DNA of 64,000 bases from Hyaloperonospora brassicae (GCA_947650285.1 CANTFL010001475.1:496001-560000); one strand, 5' to 3'; positions 1 through 12,378 are shown, counted from the stretch's first letter. Notes: generated by a model not told the origin, from the sequence alone. Numbers and translations: made by a program.

Positions 1-1
1 T

Positions 2-585
2 TGACTTTCCGCCTGGCCAAAAAATCCAAGGGAGAAGTTTGCTGAGACGCGGGTGACTCTCTACTTAACGGGAGGCCAAAGATCCTGCCCGGGAGAAGTC
101 GACGCGTGTCTTTCGCTGCAAATTATTCTGTTTAATTCCAACCAACCAAATCCAAACCCCATGACTATGCCTATCTGTTCTCTAGGTCACTTGTTGTGCA
201 CCGCCTGTCTATGTCATTCATATCTTATCTCATGTGGTCCACAGCAGATAATCCGTAGTGGATCGCCTCATTCCGGATCGCACAGTACCGGATCGCAGAG
301 TTCCGGATCGCAAAATACCGGATCGCAGAGTACCTTGGTGATCCAAAACTTCGATTGCAGATCGCTATCGGTCAATCGTCGATCCTTGACTATACTCCTT
401 CTTGACCGTTAGATGGGTCACTCTGCATAATTTCCACAGTCATTTCCTGTCACTCAGTCGTGTTACACCATCATCCGTGCTAACGGGCCCATCTCCGTAC
501 GCGCTCCACCAATCAAATTAATTTCGCACTTAAGGCGGATCGCGCGATCCATACTTCCGTCATTCTTTCTTCGCGCTTATTAACA
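2..585 (-). repeat. Left (3') LTR of element 1
   Basis: Direct repeat of 11632-12216; I see about one substitution in the first 500 bp, a one-base indel near 545 and several changes in the last 40 bp. It holds a cluster of CCGGATCGCA-type units at 249-333 and about eleven GATC sites in 585 bp. A plus-strand open frame across it (starting at a GTG) is simply LTR sequence, not a gene. Confidence 0.88.
249..333. repeat. Tandem GGATCGCA-type units in LTR
   Basis: Five spaced copies of a CCGGATCGCA core follow one another every 16-17 bases, each carrying GATC; the same block recurs at 11879-11963 in the other LTR. Function unknown; it could be a protein-binding or adenine-methylation array. Confidence 0.8.
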
Positions 586-621
586 ATCGTCCCCTTCACC
601 GGCGATTGATATACAGCGTCG

Positions 622-2997
622 ATGGAATGTGCACCAACAATGCCCATGGCTCCTGCATTACCTGCATCTTCCACCTTGGAGGCCGATAGCCCGATCCCGC
701 CTTTTTCTCCGCCGCCGGGTTCACCCGTTAGAAAGCCAGTTGTGATTCAGTCGTCTCGGATGAGCGTTGCATCCTTGTTTGATCGCGATAGTTTGAATGC
801 GTGGATCGCAGCACTCTACGATCAACTGGGTCTTCATGCTGCGGTTGTTGCAGACTACTACTCGTTGAAGGAGTTGTGTCGGGACCAGAAACTGCAGATC
901 GACCGACTACAAACGAAGTTACAATAGTACGTCGAGCTCGCATCGCTCTTGGCGACCTATGTTCGGAAGCGTTATCTCGGTTTCTGGAATGATCTCCAAA
1001 ACATGATCAAGAGGTTGCACGGATTCCAGACGGATCAGGCGCGGCGCTTGAGCCAAGATCACGTGGTTAGAGAACTCAAGACACCTCTAATAGAAGCCGG
1101 AAGGAAATCAAAACAAGTCGATGATCGACGTATTCGTGATTCGTTAGTCGCCCAACAGAAAGTGGAAGCGTTGACTTCGCGCCTGGCTGCGGCGGAACAG
1201 TATCAGCGTGGCGATCTTCAAGCTGCATCAGACAAGTCATCCATGTACAAGAAACGCTTTCGCAAAGATGACAAGAAACTTGACACGGCCAGAATAGCAG
1301 TGGAAAACATGCCGAAGACATAGCAAGACCGCCTACGCGCACAAGAGTGCGTAGAGTTGGAGTTGAATCCGCTGCGATTGAACCTCGCGGACCGGGACGC
1401 CCAGGTGGATCGTCTGCAAAGTCAAGCATTGAACTTTTAAAAGCAGTATCTCTTGGCCGATCGCGATCGCGACACGATTCGGACTCACCTAACTTAATTG
1501 GCTTCTGGATAGCTCCGCCTTATTTCAAATGTACCTTACACGGCCTCCGCTACCGCACCAACCGGCAAGCGATCCAGGTCCACGGGTCCCAGTCTCCCTA
1601 TCAAGCGTCCCCGTAATGCGAAGCTGACGCAGGTCGGAACAGAATCGGTGATTACCTTTCGGGCCAAGTCAGCCGGTGAGTCTCCGCGGTCTACTGGACC
1701 AGTGCGATCTGCCAAATCTTCCGGATCTGATGGAATACCACGCGTCTCTACGCAACCTTCCGGATCAACTCGCTCGGACGGGTACACAGCAACGTCAGGA
1801 TTAGCACGGACTCCAACAACTCAAGGCACCGCGAGTAGAAAACGATCCTCCTCCCAAACAGTAAATAAGAGGGCCCAGCAGCTTCTGTCCAACGTTCTAC
1901 CTGTCCTCCCAAACAGTAAGTAAGAGGGCCCAGCAGCTTCTGGCCAGCGTTCTACCGCTCTCCTATACAGAGTCGTTCGAATCCAGAAGAAGGTACTCTG
2001 GACGCCTTGTCTGGATCGCGCTCTTTGTTGCGGCGCCGTGGATCGTCGAGCAATGCTTCACTTTCTGCCGGATCGATGCCTGCCCCAATTCCAGTAAATT
2101 ACCCCCGTCCCAAGTCTGGATCGCCCCCAAATTCGAGTTGATCCGCACCACCTGCAAAGCACCGAGTCTCGCAGGTGAAATTTTTTGGCGAAGCATCAAG
2201 CGAATCCGACGTATCGGTCAGCATGACCAGCGACGCGCGGAATGCCAGAACGCCTTGCTTCCACCCGCGGAATACGACAGTTTGGCTCCGACCCGGGTAC
2301 CTCGCGCTGAATAATTTTCCGGATACCGCGATCGAGTACCCTGCTCCCACCGACACGTACACCCGTGGTCGGCCCTTCGTCTCAGCTTGACCTGCGTCGC
2401 GGAGCTGGACGTGGATACCCTATTCAAGCGCCTGACACGACCGGGATTGTACATCTTCCAAGCACCCGCCGCTCCTCGATCCAAATCTGCTCCGCCTGAA
2501 TCCGAGTCGATTCCACGCCTGGTTACTTCGGCTCAAGTGATGGCGTTGTACCGGAAAAAGCCTTGGAACCATTACCGTAGCCAAGTGACACCGGTCTTGT
2601 TTCACGCGACTGGTTTTTTCGCAGAGTTGGCATTCGCGTACCGCGACTTCAAGACCCGGCATCAACAGTCTCTGTGGGAAGCACCCCGCGCCATTTATTT
2701 GCCCGCCAGGCAGCGTGATCGCGATCCGGAGTTGACGCAGATTTACTAGCAGCGCAAGCAGCGGCGATCGCGATCCGGACCCCGATGGAACACCGTATTG
2801 CGCTTTATCCTTTAGGGGATGATCGACGGACACTGCGATTTGAATCTGTTTCTGGATCCGTTCTTCATGCATCTCCCGTCACCGGTCGAGATGCGTCCAT
2901 GGTACCCGCGTTTCAGCGATTCTTAAATAACATTTTCAACTTGACCTCCGCGTTGGCACGCTTGGATACAGCTAAACCCTGGCTCAACCATTTATGA
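622..2997 (+). pseudogene. Antisense ORF of element 1 (coiled-coil protein remnant)
   Basis: The plus strand, opposite to gag-pol, carries a broken reading frame from an ATG at 622. Pieces at 622-927 and 949-1323 read as a proline/serine-rich start, then a helical segment (motifs LYDQLGLHAAVVADYY, YLGFWNDLQNM, LHGFQ) and a charged heptad-like stretch. Pieces at 2387-2749 and 2785-2997 (TPVLFHATGFFAELA, LYPLGDD) look like the C-terminal part. This resembles large hypothetical coiled-coil proteins found with Phytophthora Ty3 elements (from memory). It lies between integrase and the 3' LTR and converges with pol. No known enzymatic motif is seen. It is broken by several frameshifts and stops. 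Confidence 0.6.
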
Positions 2998-3584
2998 ATC
3001 CTGCATCGAGGATCATCCAGGGTCGTCGACCTCTCGCTTGCCCGGTAAATATTTTTGAAGTAATCCGTAGCGATCCGGCAGTCCGTTATAATCGGTCAAT
3101 ATATTTTTATCTTTTGCTTCCTTGTCGATCATCACTGAAATGTATCTCATTTGCCTTTTCTTATTACTCACTGCTATCGGGATTGATATTATGGATCGCT
3201 ACACACAACCCTTTCCTTTGCTCACATCTGCAACCTTCTTGCAGGCAACTTCCTATTCGACACATCGTATATTTATCCACCGCTTCTTTGTGTGATTGCA
3301 TCACCTCGAAGCGATTCTTGCTCACTCTATCGCGATCAAAATTTCGCAGCAAGGTCCCACATTTTAAGTCGACCTCATCATTTTAAGTTGGATCGACTGA
3401 TCCCTTCCATTGCACCATATACTGGCTCTGCACTCTGCCAAAACAAGTCCGTCTGCCGGATCGCACATTAAAAAAATTGTCGACTTCAATTTAAATTCAT
3501 ACAATGTGTGTTCCCAGCTATCTTTCGGCAGCAGAGATTCGTCAAAATCCAAGCAATTTGCCTTTTTAATGCTAAAAAGGTTTT

Positions 3585-4695
3585 TTAGCCGATCCAGGAA
3601 GGTTTCCACCCGCTTAAGCTTGGATACATGTGCAATGAAATAATCGATACGGTGTATTTGAGATCTCCAACCGTACTTCGTGACTCCCGCAAACTTCCCT
3701 TACCCGGAATGGCCCATGCCACATATGTGACAGCTTTCGGGTGTACACTTCTTTCACTCGATTTAATTAATACATACTTGCGATCCAACTTCGATCATAT
3801 GTGATCCTTTCTCAGTATTGTGTCGATCGGCCCGATCTTGGATCGCGATCCGTAGCCTATCGTTAACGGCTTCTCTTGCTCTCTGGTAATGACGTTGCAT
3901 GTAATTACGCCATCTCCTTGGATCTGGTCCCGTCATTTGGTGCTTCCCAAAGGCAAAGTCGCTTCCAGAGTCAATCGTGGGTCCCAACCGTAGATCAGGT
4001 AAACCGGTGTATCTCCTCATACGCGATCCTGTGCCGTATCGATGGCGAACGTCAAACTCTCTGCGTACTCGTCCCAACCCTTCTGATCCGTATCTGTAAC
4101 GTACATCTTTAACGCCCTCGTCAGGGTCTGCATCATTCTTTCTGCTGTTACATTCGCTTGGGGTCGATATGTCGTAGTAGCACGATGTTTCTGCCTCGCA
4201 ATCCAGTTGAACGCTCGGAGTAAATCGGACATTAATCCTTGCTCTCGATCATGGCGGATCGCTTCGTTGATACCAAATCTTCGAAACACACACTCTCAAT
4301 AATTTTCAGTGATCGTTTGCGCAGTTCGGAAGGAACTCTCCTTGGCGAGTACGTACCCTGAGAACAGATATATCCACATCAACAACTCAGTAGTTCCAAA
4401 AAAGATCGCGGAAACGGTGGAATGTGATCCATAGCAATCTTTTGAAACGGAAAAGTGGCATGGATATTCCACGGCGATTCGCCGCGCAGGATAGGTCTAC
4501 CTTTTCCCGTCGTGCAATCAACACATTCTCCCACATAACGCTGGACACTCTGATAAAGCCCTCTCCAGAGAAACTTGGACCGGGGTCTCGGTATGTTCTG
4601 TCGATATATCGGTGTCTGCCCTCCAGACTTGTATGATAATGATGCAGGTCATCTTGCTGCAGTACTTCCGGTACCACCAAACGAATCAATTCCAC
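3585..4695 (-). pseudogene. Integrase of element 1 (broken)
   Basis: Minus-strand pieces cover the histidine-rich zinc-binding start (4695-4387, HHYHTSLEG motif), the end of the catalytic core (4289-4017, with HRATTTYRPQANVTAERM, the usual run up to the catalytic glutamate) and the C-terminal basic part (4077-3763, RRWRNYMQRHYQRAREAVNDR), followed by a decayed C-terminal SH3-like/chromo-proximal stretch to 3585. Integrase inserts the cDNA into host DNA. Frame changes between the pieces make it non-functional as read. Confidence 0.8.
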
Positions 4696-4915
4696 GCGGC
4701 TATCTGGATATTCAGTCGATCGCGGGCAGAAAATTAATAGTCCGCTTTGTCAACTTCATTATCGAACGCTATCCGAACACATAACTTGGCTTCTTTACTA
4801 CTCAACTTCGTTATGTCTACGATCAGGAATTTCTTTAGGTTGGCGATCAAACTCTCTTCTTCCTGTGCTTGCTTAATTCTCTCAATTTTGATCCTCTGAA
4901 CGACTTCTTCTTGCG

Positions 4916-5461
4916 TTACTTCACGTGATCGTCGTCTCCAAACGGCTGTTCTAGTAAAGGCAGATATTTCACGACCCGATCGACACTTTTGGGCGTCAAG
5001 AACTCGTCCAACCGGTTTAATGAATATGAATTCTGACAATCATGATCGGATAAATTCGCCGTGCATTTCTCTTGTTTTAAAGCATGGCTTGACAGTCGAT
5101 CGGCACTCTGGGTCCAGTCCCTCTTGATGTGTAAAAATGCGTGGATCGACCACGACCAGAGTTTCTCTATAGCTTTGTGACGTAGCAAATATAATCCGGG
5201 CGCCTTGCAGTCAATTTCTCCGCGCATCTAACTGATCACAAAATTAGAATTAATACAAATGATGATGCGCCTCCGTGCCTGATCGGAAAGGAGATCAAAA
5301 CCTAGTACCATGCCACGATATTCGGCTCCTTGTATGTTAGGTCTGTTGCGTATTCGGCTGCGACATTCACGATCTTCCATTCCGGGAGTTTCCACACCAT
5401 TGCACGATACGTCCCTCCTTTTCGAAGGGTTCGGGCCGATCCATCGAAAATGATCACCCAA
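4916..5461 (-). pseudogene. Second RNase H-like domain of element 1
   Basis: Downstream of the first RNase H and before integrase, minus-strand pieces at 5461-5228 (AEYRGMVLGFDLLSDQARRR) and 5227-4916 (MRGEIDCKAPGLYLLRHKA, HIKRDWTQSADRLS) read as a second RNase H fold: the AEY and late acidic/helical motifs are in the right order. A second, archaeal-type RNase H has been described in some oomycete Ty3 elements (from memory, not checked). It would help degrade the RNA of RNA:DNA hybrids. The two pieces are in different frames. Confidence 0.65.
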
Positions 5462-5709
5462 AGCCTTTAACCTTCCTCCACCGTTGGTGGTGGCATACTT
5501 ATGGTATGCTTCGGCTGCTTCATCGGGGCGATCGATATTAACAAGTCGTCCAACGCTTTGCGCGGGGTGATGATGGCGTCAAGCGTACCAATTGTTTCAT
5601 CTTCTTCCTTTTCACTCTTCTTGGTCTCCAGCGTTTAATCTGATAGCAACGCCGCCCATCTCCCCAGTCTCCCATTAAGGCCTAAAGATTAAACCAGCCA
5701 GTCCAACGT

Positions 5710-7286
5710 TTAATGACGTGTGACTACCTTGATCTCTCGTGCAATCAACATTATGTAGCCGATATATAGGATGCACAGCAGAGCTAAAGCTTCTTTTTCC
5801 ACCATTACATAGTTAATCTTGTTAGGTTTAAGCGTTCTGCTAGTGAACGTTACAGGCCAGTATACTATATCGTGTTCTTGTAGCAAAGCTGCAGACACTG
5901 CCCATTTGCTAGCATAGACCACGATCACCAGAGGGCGATCCGGATCAAAAAATTTAAGAATCGGAGTCTTAGCGATCTGATCCTTCGACATAGTGAACGA
6001 AATCATAGCCTTCTCCCATCGGCTTCTGTCTGTGCTGGTAGGATCGCCCCCAGCAACACCGGAAATCTTTAGATCGCCCCCTGTAGCACCGTTACGGTTT
6101 GGATCGTGATCACCACGACACTTACTGTCGTCAGCTCTCCTTCCATTCAGTGTTGAAGATTCCGTCTCATCCATACTTCGGATCTCGTGGAAGTCGGCTT
6201 CGCGTAATTTGCATAGCACTGATGTATATATCGCAAAGATTTCAATGAATCGGCTATAGTAATTCAAACTCTTTAAAAACGACTGCATCGACCGCAGCGT
6301 TCGAGAAAACGGAATGTTGACCAGCGACCCGAGATCCTTCAAGTGGGCTTCCAATACAGCAAGTGATACTCGATAAACTAGATAATTCACCTTGCGTCGC
6401 CCATTAAAACGTTTAGTCAGGCCGATCAACATATTCCATTTGCCGCATGAACGTAGCAATTTATCCACTCTTTTGTACAAATAAACCCACGATGTAGCTG
6501 GAATCAGTATGTCATCGGTGTACAATCTTCGACCTAGCACAGATGGTGTTTGACTGCTGCCCATCTCTCCTTCTTTGAACACGTCAATCCGTTTGGTGAT
6601 TCCGTAGAGGAAGCGTCCGAATCAGCACCGATCTTCATTTATCCATGCGATGCAATGTTGATCAGGCGTTGGTAAATCTGTGGAGCGTTCTTCAATCCAA
6701 ACGGCATCCGTAGCCATTCAAACAAGCCTGACGGTGTGATGAATGCTGAAAAAATTCTTGCTCTTTCTGTCATCTCCACCACCCAAAAACCGCTTGCCAT
6801 GTCCAGTGAGCAGCACCACATCGCTTTGTCCATGTCTTGTAAAAGTTCATTGATCAATGGCATTGGGTACACCATCATCCTTGTCGACTGATTTATTCGT
6901 CGACAGTCGATGCAAAATCGAATTTCCTCGTCATTCTTCTTGATAATAACGGCGATCGGCGAGGCCCAAGGTGATGTGGAAGCTCGGATAATCTTGGCCG
7001 AGACCACTCCTTTAATCAAATCCGCTAATTTTTTGCGAAACTTGTGTGATACTGGCCGTACTCTTTGCGCGATCGGGCTCGATCCTCCCACGTAAATATC
7101 GCATATCGCCCCTCGTGCGGCTGGAGGGAGTGCGTATTCTTTACCAATTAAAAGGTGCTTTTTTCTCGAGATCAGTTGTCGTAATCGTTCTTGGTCATCA
7201 GTCAGCGGTACGTCTGGATAGCCTACCTCAATATCGTCGATCGCAACTTCGGCATTTGGCGTAACAATGTCGGGCAGTACGGCCAT
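5710..7286 (-). pseudogene. Reverse transcriptase and first RNase H of element 1
   Basis: 7286-6639 carries RT fingers and palm: RFCIDCRRINQST, SLDMASGFWVVEM and MPFGLKNAPQIYQRL. The next piece, 6582-5710, holds the YTDD catalytic box (LYTDDILIPA), then the connection, and an RNase H segment (VYASKWAVSAALLQE, VTFTSRTLKPNKINY). RT copies the element RNA into DNA. A frameshift and about 50 bases of broken frame separate the two pieces. The order and motifs are typical Ty3. Confidence 0.88.
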
Positions 7287-7289
7287 GTG

Positions 7290-8643
7290 CTAATCCACAT
7301 CCACGGCGCACAACTCCCCACTTTCATGACGATAGGTAGCGACGTCCAATTCTCCCACAGTCCGGCCATTATCTGGACCAGGCTCTTCGTCGGTTGTCAC
7401 ATCGGGTAAAGGTTCGGCCTCTTTCTTCGACTGATTTCCTGGCCCATCGTTCGTCGTGCCTTCGTATATCGTATGAACCACGGGCATGAAACTTGTAAAT
7501 AGGTGAATTATTTGTCGATCGTCGATTGCGCCATGCGATATGTCATGAGATCGATCGAAGTCCTTGTCTTTATTCGTCGCGGCATCTTTCATTGCCCCCC
7601 CCGGGTGATCGAACGCTTCCTCCTTTCTCCTCGATCGTGTAAACGACAAGTGATAGTGGTTATACACAGGTAACAACTTCCTATCTTCGGGTCGGGCTGT
7701 CCTTTGATACCTTATTCCCCGTATACCGACTTCAAACCTACTTTGGCGTAGGTTAAGTCGGGTGACCCACAAGTGGTCCAGCGTATGTGGGCGGCACTTT
7801 TCCCTCTCTTTCAGTAGTAGCTTCAAAGGCTAGTGTCTGCCACTCGTTGTACCGTCGCGATCCGATTAAGATGTAGCTTGGGTATCGAGGCGTCATGTCG
7901 GCAGCCATAATCCAGCCTAAGATCGTTCCGCGATCGATAGTAACTACCTTTTCACTGAGATATGTCATCTGCAAGAACTTAATCCGACCTATTCCAGTGT
8001 TTACGGTGGGCACTTATGTAGGATCGCGCCTCACGCAGAGCTTGGCATTAGATTGGACGTTGCCGATCCTTATCTCCGCCGATCTACCGACCGGCAGCAC
8101 CAATTGTTGTTCTGGGGTCACGATCGGCTGCATGGATGATCCGTACAAAGGTCTGCGTCCTGCTAGATAAATACGCGCTTCATCTGGCAATACCAGCGTC
8201 CCTTCAGCCAAATCCAGACGTATAACTGCGGGTGCCATGAAGTCCATACCCACGATCACCTCTTGACCCGCTTTATCACCCACCCACACATCAAAAAAGC
8301 ATTACAGCGATCCAATGAGGGCGATCTTGATCTTTGTGCATATTTTGGTCATGTATGTGTGCTCACCTATCCCCACACACGCTCGTTTCTGATTCTCGTC
8401 AATGACACATCCTACCTTACGAGAAAAAGCGGTGTCTACAATCGAGATCTCATCTCCTGAGTCCAGTAGCATTGTGGCCTTTTCGTTGTTAATCTTCCCA
8501 ACCACTTCAGCTTGCTTGAACCATTTTTCTAAGGTATGGTATCTACAGTATCCCCCTGAATCGCCCGGCGCTAAGACAAGTTCCATCTTGGTGGGCGATC
8601 GGGCGTATTCATCATGTCGTCTAACACTCGAAATGGAACGCAT
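7290..8643 (-). pseudogene. Aspartic protease and linker of element 1
   Basis: The piece 8643-8302 contains TMLLDSGDEISIVDTAFSRK, the DSG active-site motif of retropepsins. Pieces 8289-7753 continue the fold (MDFMAPAVIRLDLAEG). 7826-7290 is a hydrophilic acidic linker leading into RT. The protease would process Gag-Pol. The frame is broken at several points. Confidence 0.8.
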
Positions 8644-8759
8644 GTATATTGCCGATCATCCTGCTTGTCCTCGCCTCCGTCGACCCACTTCCTCTGCACA
8701 AAATACATATACGCAGAGCCTAAAATGCTCAGCTCGTACCAGATTCCAATTTGGCGAGC

Positions 8760-9906
8760 GCCTTAATTAAGCATCTTCTCGGTTTGTTCCGGCAACATCC
8801 CTGCATGCTTGATAGGCATATACCACTGACGGATCATGTTGTAAAACTGTTCCATCGGGCACTTTCCTTCCTCGTCGACGTTCTTGCATACGGAACACAA
8901 GTAGAAGCACTTGTTCGCAGGATGACCGTTACGTCCGCACTTCTGACACGTAAGTCTCTTCCAACATCAGCGATCGTCAAGTCTCTTCGACCCACAGTGC
9001 GTACACAATGTATAAAGCTTTCCACGATCGTGGTGCCGATCGCGGTCAAATTGATCACTTCGAATGAGTCGGTCTCTAGGTTCTGAGCGCGATCCGCAGC
9101 GGTACCCATGTACACATTGTGTCGATCCGGCTTCTGAGCGCGATCCATAGCCGTGGCCATATACCCGTTGAGTCGATCCGAGTCGGAGTCCGATCCACAA
9201 GAGTCTATGTCTGACCCGCTGCCCTCGCTTTCCACGTGGATTGCTCTCACCACTCGCGCTAGTTTTCCTGGCACTTGGGCCGCCTGTGGCGCAATACGCT
9301 GTCGAAATTTGCTCGAGCCCATAGAGGCGTGATCTTCTCGAACTTCCATGTTCTCACATTCTTGCAGCGTTTCTTCCAGATCATCTACATCTCCAAGGCT
9401 CAGCATCGTTAGCATTCTAGCCAGATCGCGATCGTTCAGGGTCCCTTTATAGTGATTTCATGTTTCTTGCGAGTGTCAGGAGATCCAAATCAAATCGGGA
9501 TCTTCGCTCGGATCGCGGCCACATTTAGACGGTACAAGTACTCCAATGGAGTCTCGTTCGATCGCTTACGCGCATGGTAGTAGAGTCTCCCAACTGAAAC
9601 ACTATTCCTCTATCCGTATTTGGCCATGAAGCCCACCAAGAGTGCCTTTTACGAGGTTCTCGTTGAGCGACCAAGCTTATTATACCAGTCACGCGCCGGT
9701 CCCGTACGAAGATCGCTGAATAACAGGCACTTCTCTGCATCCGGCGCTTGATCGCGTATGAACTCCGACTTCAGCTTTCTGATCCAGTTCCTGGCCCGTT
9801 CTACATTCTTCTTTCGGCCGGATAATTCCTTTAGTTTGGCCATGGCAGACATTCGAATCATTTGGCTAGAGAATCCGCTACTCTCCGCCGCTCCTGCCGT
9901 CGCCAC
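8760..9906 (-). pseudogene. Gag of element 1 (capsid and zinc knuckle, broken)
   Basis: 9906-9649 encodes a retrotransposon Gag segment (AKLKELSGRKKNVERARNW, RTGPARDWYNKL). Further on, the complement of 8948-8907 reads C-x2-C-x4-H-x4-C, a CCHC zinc knuckle (CQKCGRNGHPANKC), followed by a conserved-looking C-terminal tail (about 8850-8770). Gag packages the element RNA. Frameshifts lie between the two parts. Confidence 0.82.
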
Positions 9907-10179
9907 GTACGGTAATTACTTGCCTCCTTTCTCCCGATGCGCATGACCACAGTCATGCGATGCATTAGGACGCGATCCAACCGACTCCATGTCAATATCC
10001 GGCATGTTGATCTGCGGTTCGGTATGGCTATTAACCGATCGCCCAGCGTTCATGTGAGCTTGTTCTAGATCGTATTTCTTCATGGATGCTCAAAAATAGG
10101 AATCACTTGTTCTGACTCTAATATGTCCATTAAGTGCATTGTCGATGGCATTCCCGCTTGCGCTTCTGTCTCATTCCGT

Positions 10180-11300
10180 TCAAATGTCTTCCTCACCAGA
10201 TCCACGCGCTTTGGTCCTAGCGACATCCGTCGGATCTCGAACGAAGCGTTTGAGTCCCTTCCGATTTGGATGAAGCGTATCGAGACGATCCAGTAAGTTC
10301 CTCTTTGGGAAAATCGTTGATCGGCGTGAGAACTTGATCCATCGTGATCCGCGGCGTGATCCGTTGATCCGAGGCACCAATCGGCGGGTTCGGGTTGTCT
10401 CCAGGGTCACGTATGTCTAGAAGCGTACTCAACCTCTTAAATAGCGTCTGTCCGGCAGCGATCACTCGATAGTGGTTGCATTTTAGTAGAGTTTGTGCGT
10501 TGAACGTTCCCGCCCAAACCCCGCCTACGTTAGCAGATTCATTAGACGCCGGAGCGCCTTTAACAGGTTGGGAGTTGGTTTGGTCGCGATTTTCGGTCCG
10601 CGTAGCGATCCGGTCAGCTTCGGCTTGATCGTCTTTAGTACTGGGTTGCTCGACAGAAGCTTCTCCAGCTCGTGCAAATGGTACTCCCGGCTAAGATTGT
10701 CGAATTGCCAATCTTCAAACTTCAATTCGCGATCCAGTGACTTTGAGCCTTTATCTATCGTCTTCGTCTTGACCTCGCATCCGGCTGACTTGTTCTTTTA
10801 CACATCTCGATCTTGTCTCGACTCAGCCAGCTTCTTATAGTTTTCCAAATATATTGTCTCTCTTTTCATCATCACTAATAGTTCATCTAATATAAATGAA
10901 AATCGTTTGAGGATTCCCTTAGGACATTCATCCTGCGAATTGCGCCTGCAGTGCAATCCGCGGTGGCCCCCAAAGGGGCCTCAAGAGGGAGTTATGGTTT
11001 TTCTTCCAGATCGTGCGAACGATATACTATTTTTCTTTTCTTGTCGTCAAAGCCCTTCCCGAAACTTTGACCATCCGGGGATCCTTCATCTTTGAGCGTC
11101 TGCTATGATCCGTCTGCCGCTGGTGCGTCTATTCCAGGTTCAGTCTTGATCTTGACTTCTTCGCTCAGGGACTCACGGTGAAAAACCGAACCACCAGAAG
11201 ATCCGGGCACGCGCACCATTTTGGTAGAGTAATGATCACAATTTTCTTGTGATCCCGACTCTTCACTGGCGCCCGGACGACCTACCGACGGAGGGGGCAC
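10180..11300 (-). pseudogene. N-terminal Gag/leader region of element 1
   Basis: Minus-strand open pieces at 11300-11103, 10725-10525 and 10465-10180 are hydrophilic and acidic-to-basic with no recognised fold. Their place between the 5' LTR and the Gag core suggests the N-terminal part of Gag or an untranslated leader. No confident start codon. Confidence 0.4.
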
Positions 11301-11631
11301 CCCGATTCCGTGTTCTGCATGTTCTTGCTCACCTTGTGTACCCGTCGGTAGGGCGGGTTGCGCTCTTCTTGGTGGACTTGAGCTGAAATTGAAATTGGTC
11401 GTCTTAGGGATAGGTGTTGATCGGGTGGAAATTCTTTACCCAGTCAACTTAGGTGCGGATCGCGTGGAAATTCTTCACTCAATCGCTTGTAACTGGATCG
11501 CTCTCCCAGAGTCGCTTTTGCCAGGGGTGATGCTTGATACGCGAGCCTTCTGACCACTTGAGCCGTCTAGCGATCTTGAATCTGAACCGTAGGGTTCACT
11601 GCGTCCTATCGCAGTTGATGGGGGTGAGAAT

Positions 11632-12216
11632 TGACTTTCCGCCTGGCCAAAAAATCCAAGGGAGAAGTTTGCTGAGACGCGGGTGACTCTCTACTTAACG
11701 GGAGGTCAAAGATCCTGCCCGGGAGAAGTCGACGCGTGTCTTTCGCTGCAAATTATTCTGTTTAATTCCAACCAACCAAATCCAAACCCCATGACTATGC
11801 CTATCTGTTCTCTAGGTCACTTGTTGTGCACCGCCTGTCTATGTCATTCATATCTTATCTCATGTGGTCCACAGCAGATAATCCGTAGTGGATCGCCTCA
11901 TTCCGGATCGCACAGTACCGGATCGCAGAGTTCCGGATCGCAAAATACCGGATCGCAGAGTACCTTGGTGATCCAAAACTTCGATTGCAGATCGCTATCG
12001 GTCAATCGTCGATCCTTGACTATACTCCTTCTTGACCGTTAGATGGGTCACTCTGCATAATTTCCACAGTCATTTCCTGTCACTCAGTCGTGTTACACCA
12101 TCATCCGTGCTAACGGGCCCATCTCCGTACGCGCTCCACCAATCAAATTAATTTCGCACTTAAGGGCGGATCGTGCGATCCATACTTCCGTCATCCTTCC
12201 TTCGCGCTTCTCCACA
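11632..12216 (-). repeat. Right (5') LTR of element 1
   Basis: Direct repeat of the left LTR with the same GATC cluster at 11879-11963. It should hold the promoter for the minus-strand transcript. The base after 12216 is already integrase sequence of element 2. Confidence 0.88.
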
Positions 12217-12378
12217 CTTCATACGTAGCACATAAGTTCTCACGCATTTGTATAGTTTAGGCGACCAATAACATTGGCTCACAGAGCCATAGGTCTTCTC
12301 ACGACCGAGATGACCACTCAACGCAGTATAATGTGCCTCATAGAGGATCCGAATATTCAACTACTCATCATAAGGGAA
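12217..12378 (-). pseudogene. Integrase zinc-binding domain of element 2, truncated
   Basis: The complement reads LYEAHYTALSGHLGREKTYG and then YWSPKLYKCVRTYVLR, matching the first half of the HHCC integrase domain seen in element 3. The reading frame then runs into LTR sequence of element 1, so the domain is disrupted by insertion. Confidence 0.8.

Larger units (their letters stand above)
2..12216 (-). mobile_element. Ty3/Gypsy LTR retrotransposon, element 1 (GATC-rich, 12.2 kb)
   Basis: Two near-identical LTRs (2-585 and 11632-12216) bracket a minus-strand gag, protease, RT, RNase H, second RNase H and integrase, in that order from right to left. A further ORF remnant runs on the plus strand next to the left LTR. 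In element orientation both LTRs begin TGT and end TCA. A purine-rich tract (complement of about 590-600) lies just inside the left, 3' LTR. All coding parts are broken by frameshifts and stops although the LTRs differ at only a handful of sites. The right end abuts the integrase zinc-finger of element 2, so this is a nested insertion. Target duplications cannot be checked because the left flank is outside the window. Confidence 0.9.

Noticed and set aside
53..412. 119-codon open frame, repeated exactly at 11683-12042
   Set aside because: It starts at GTG and lies wholly inside the element 1 LTR; the identity is due to LTR duplication, not to a gene pair.
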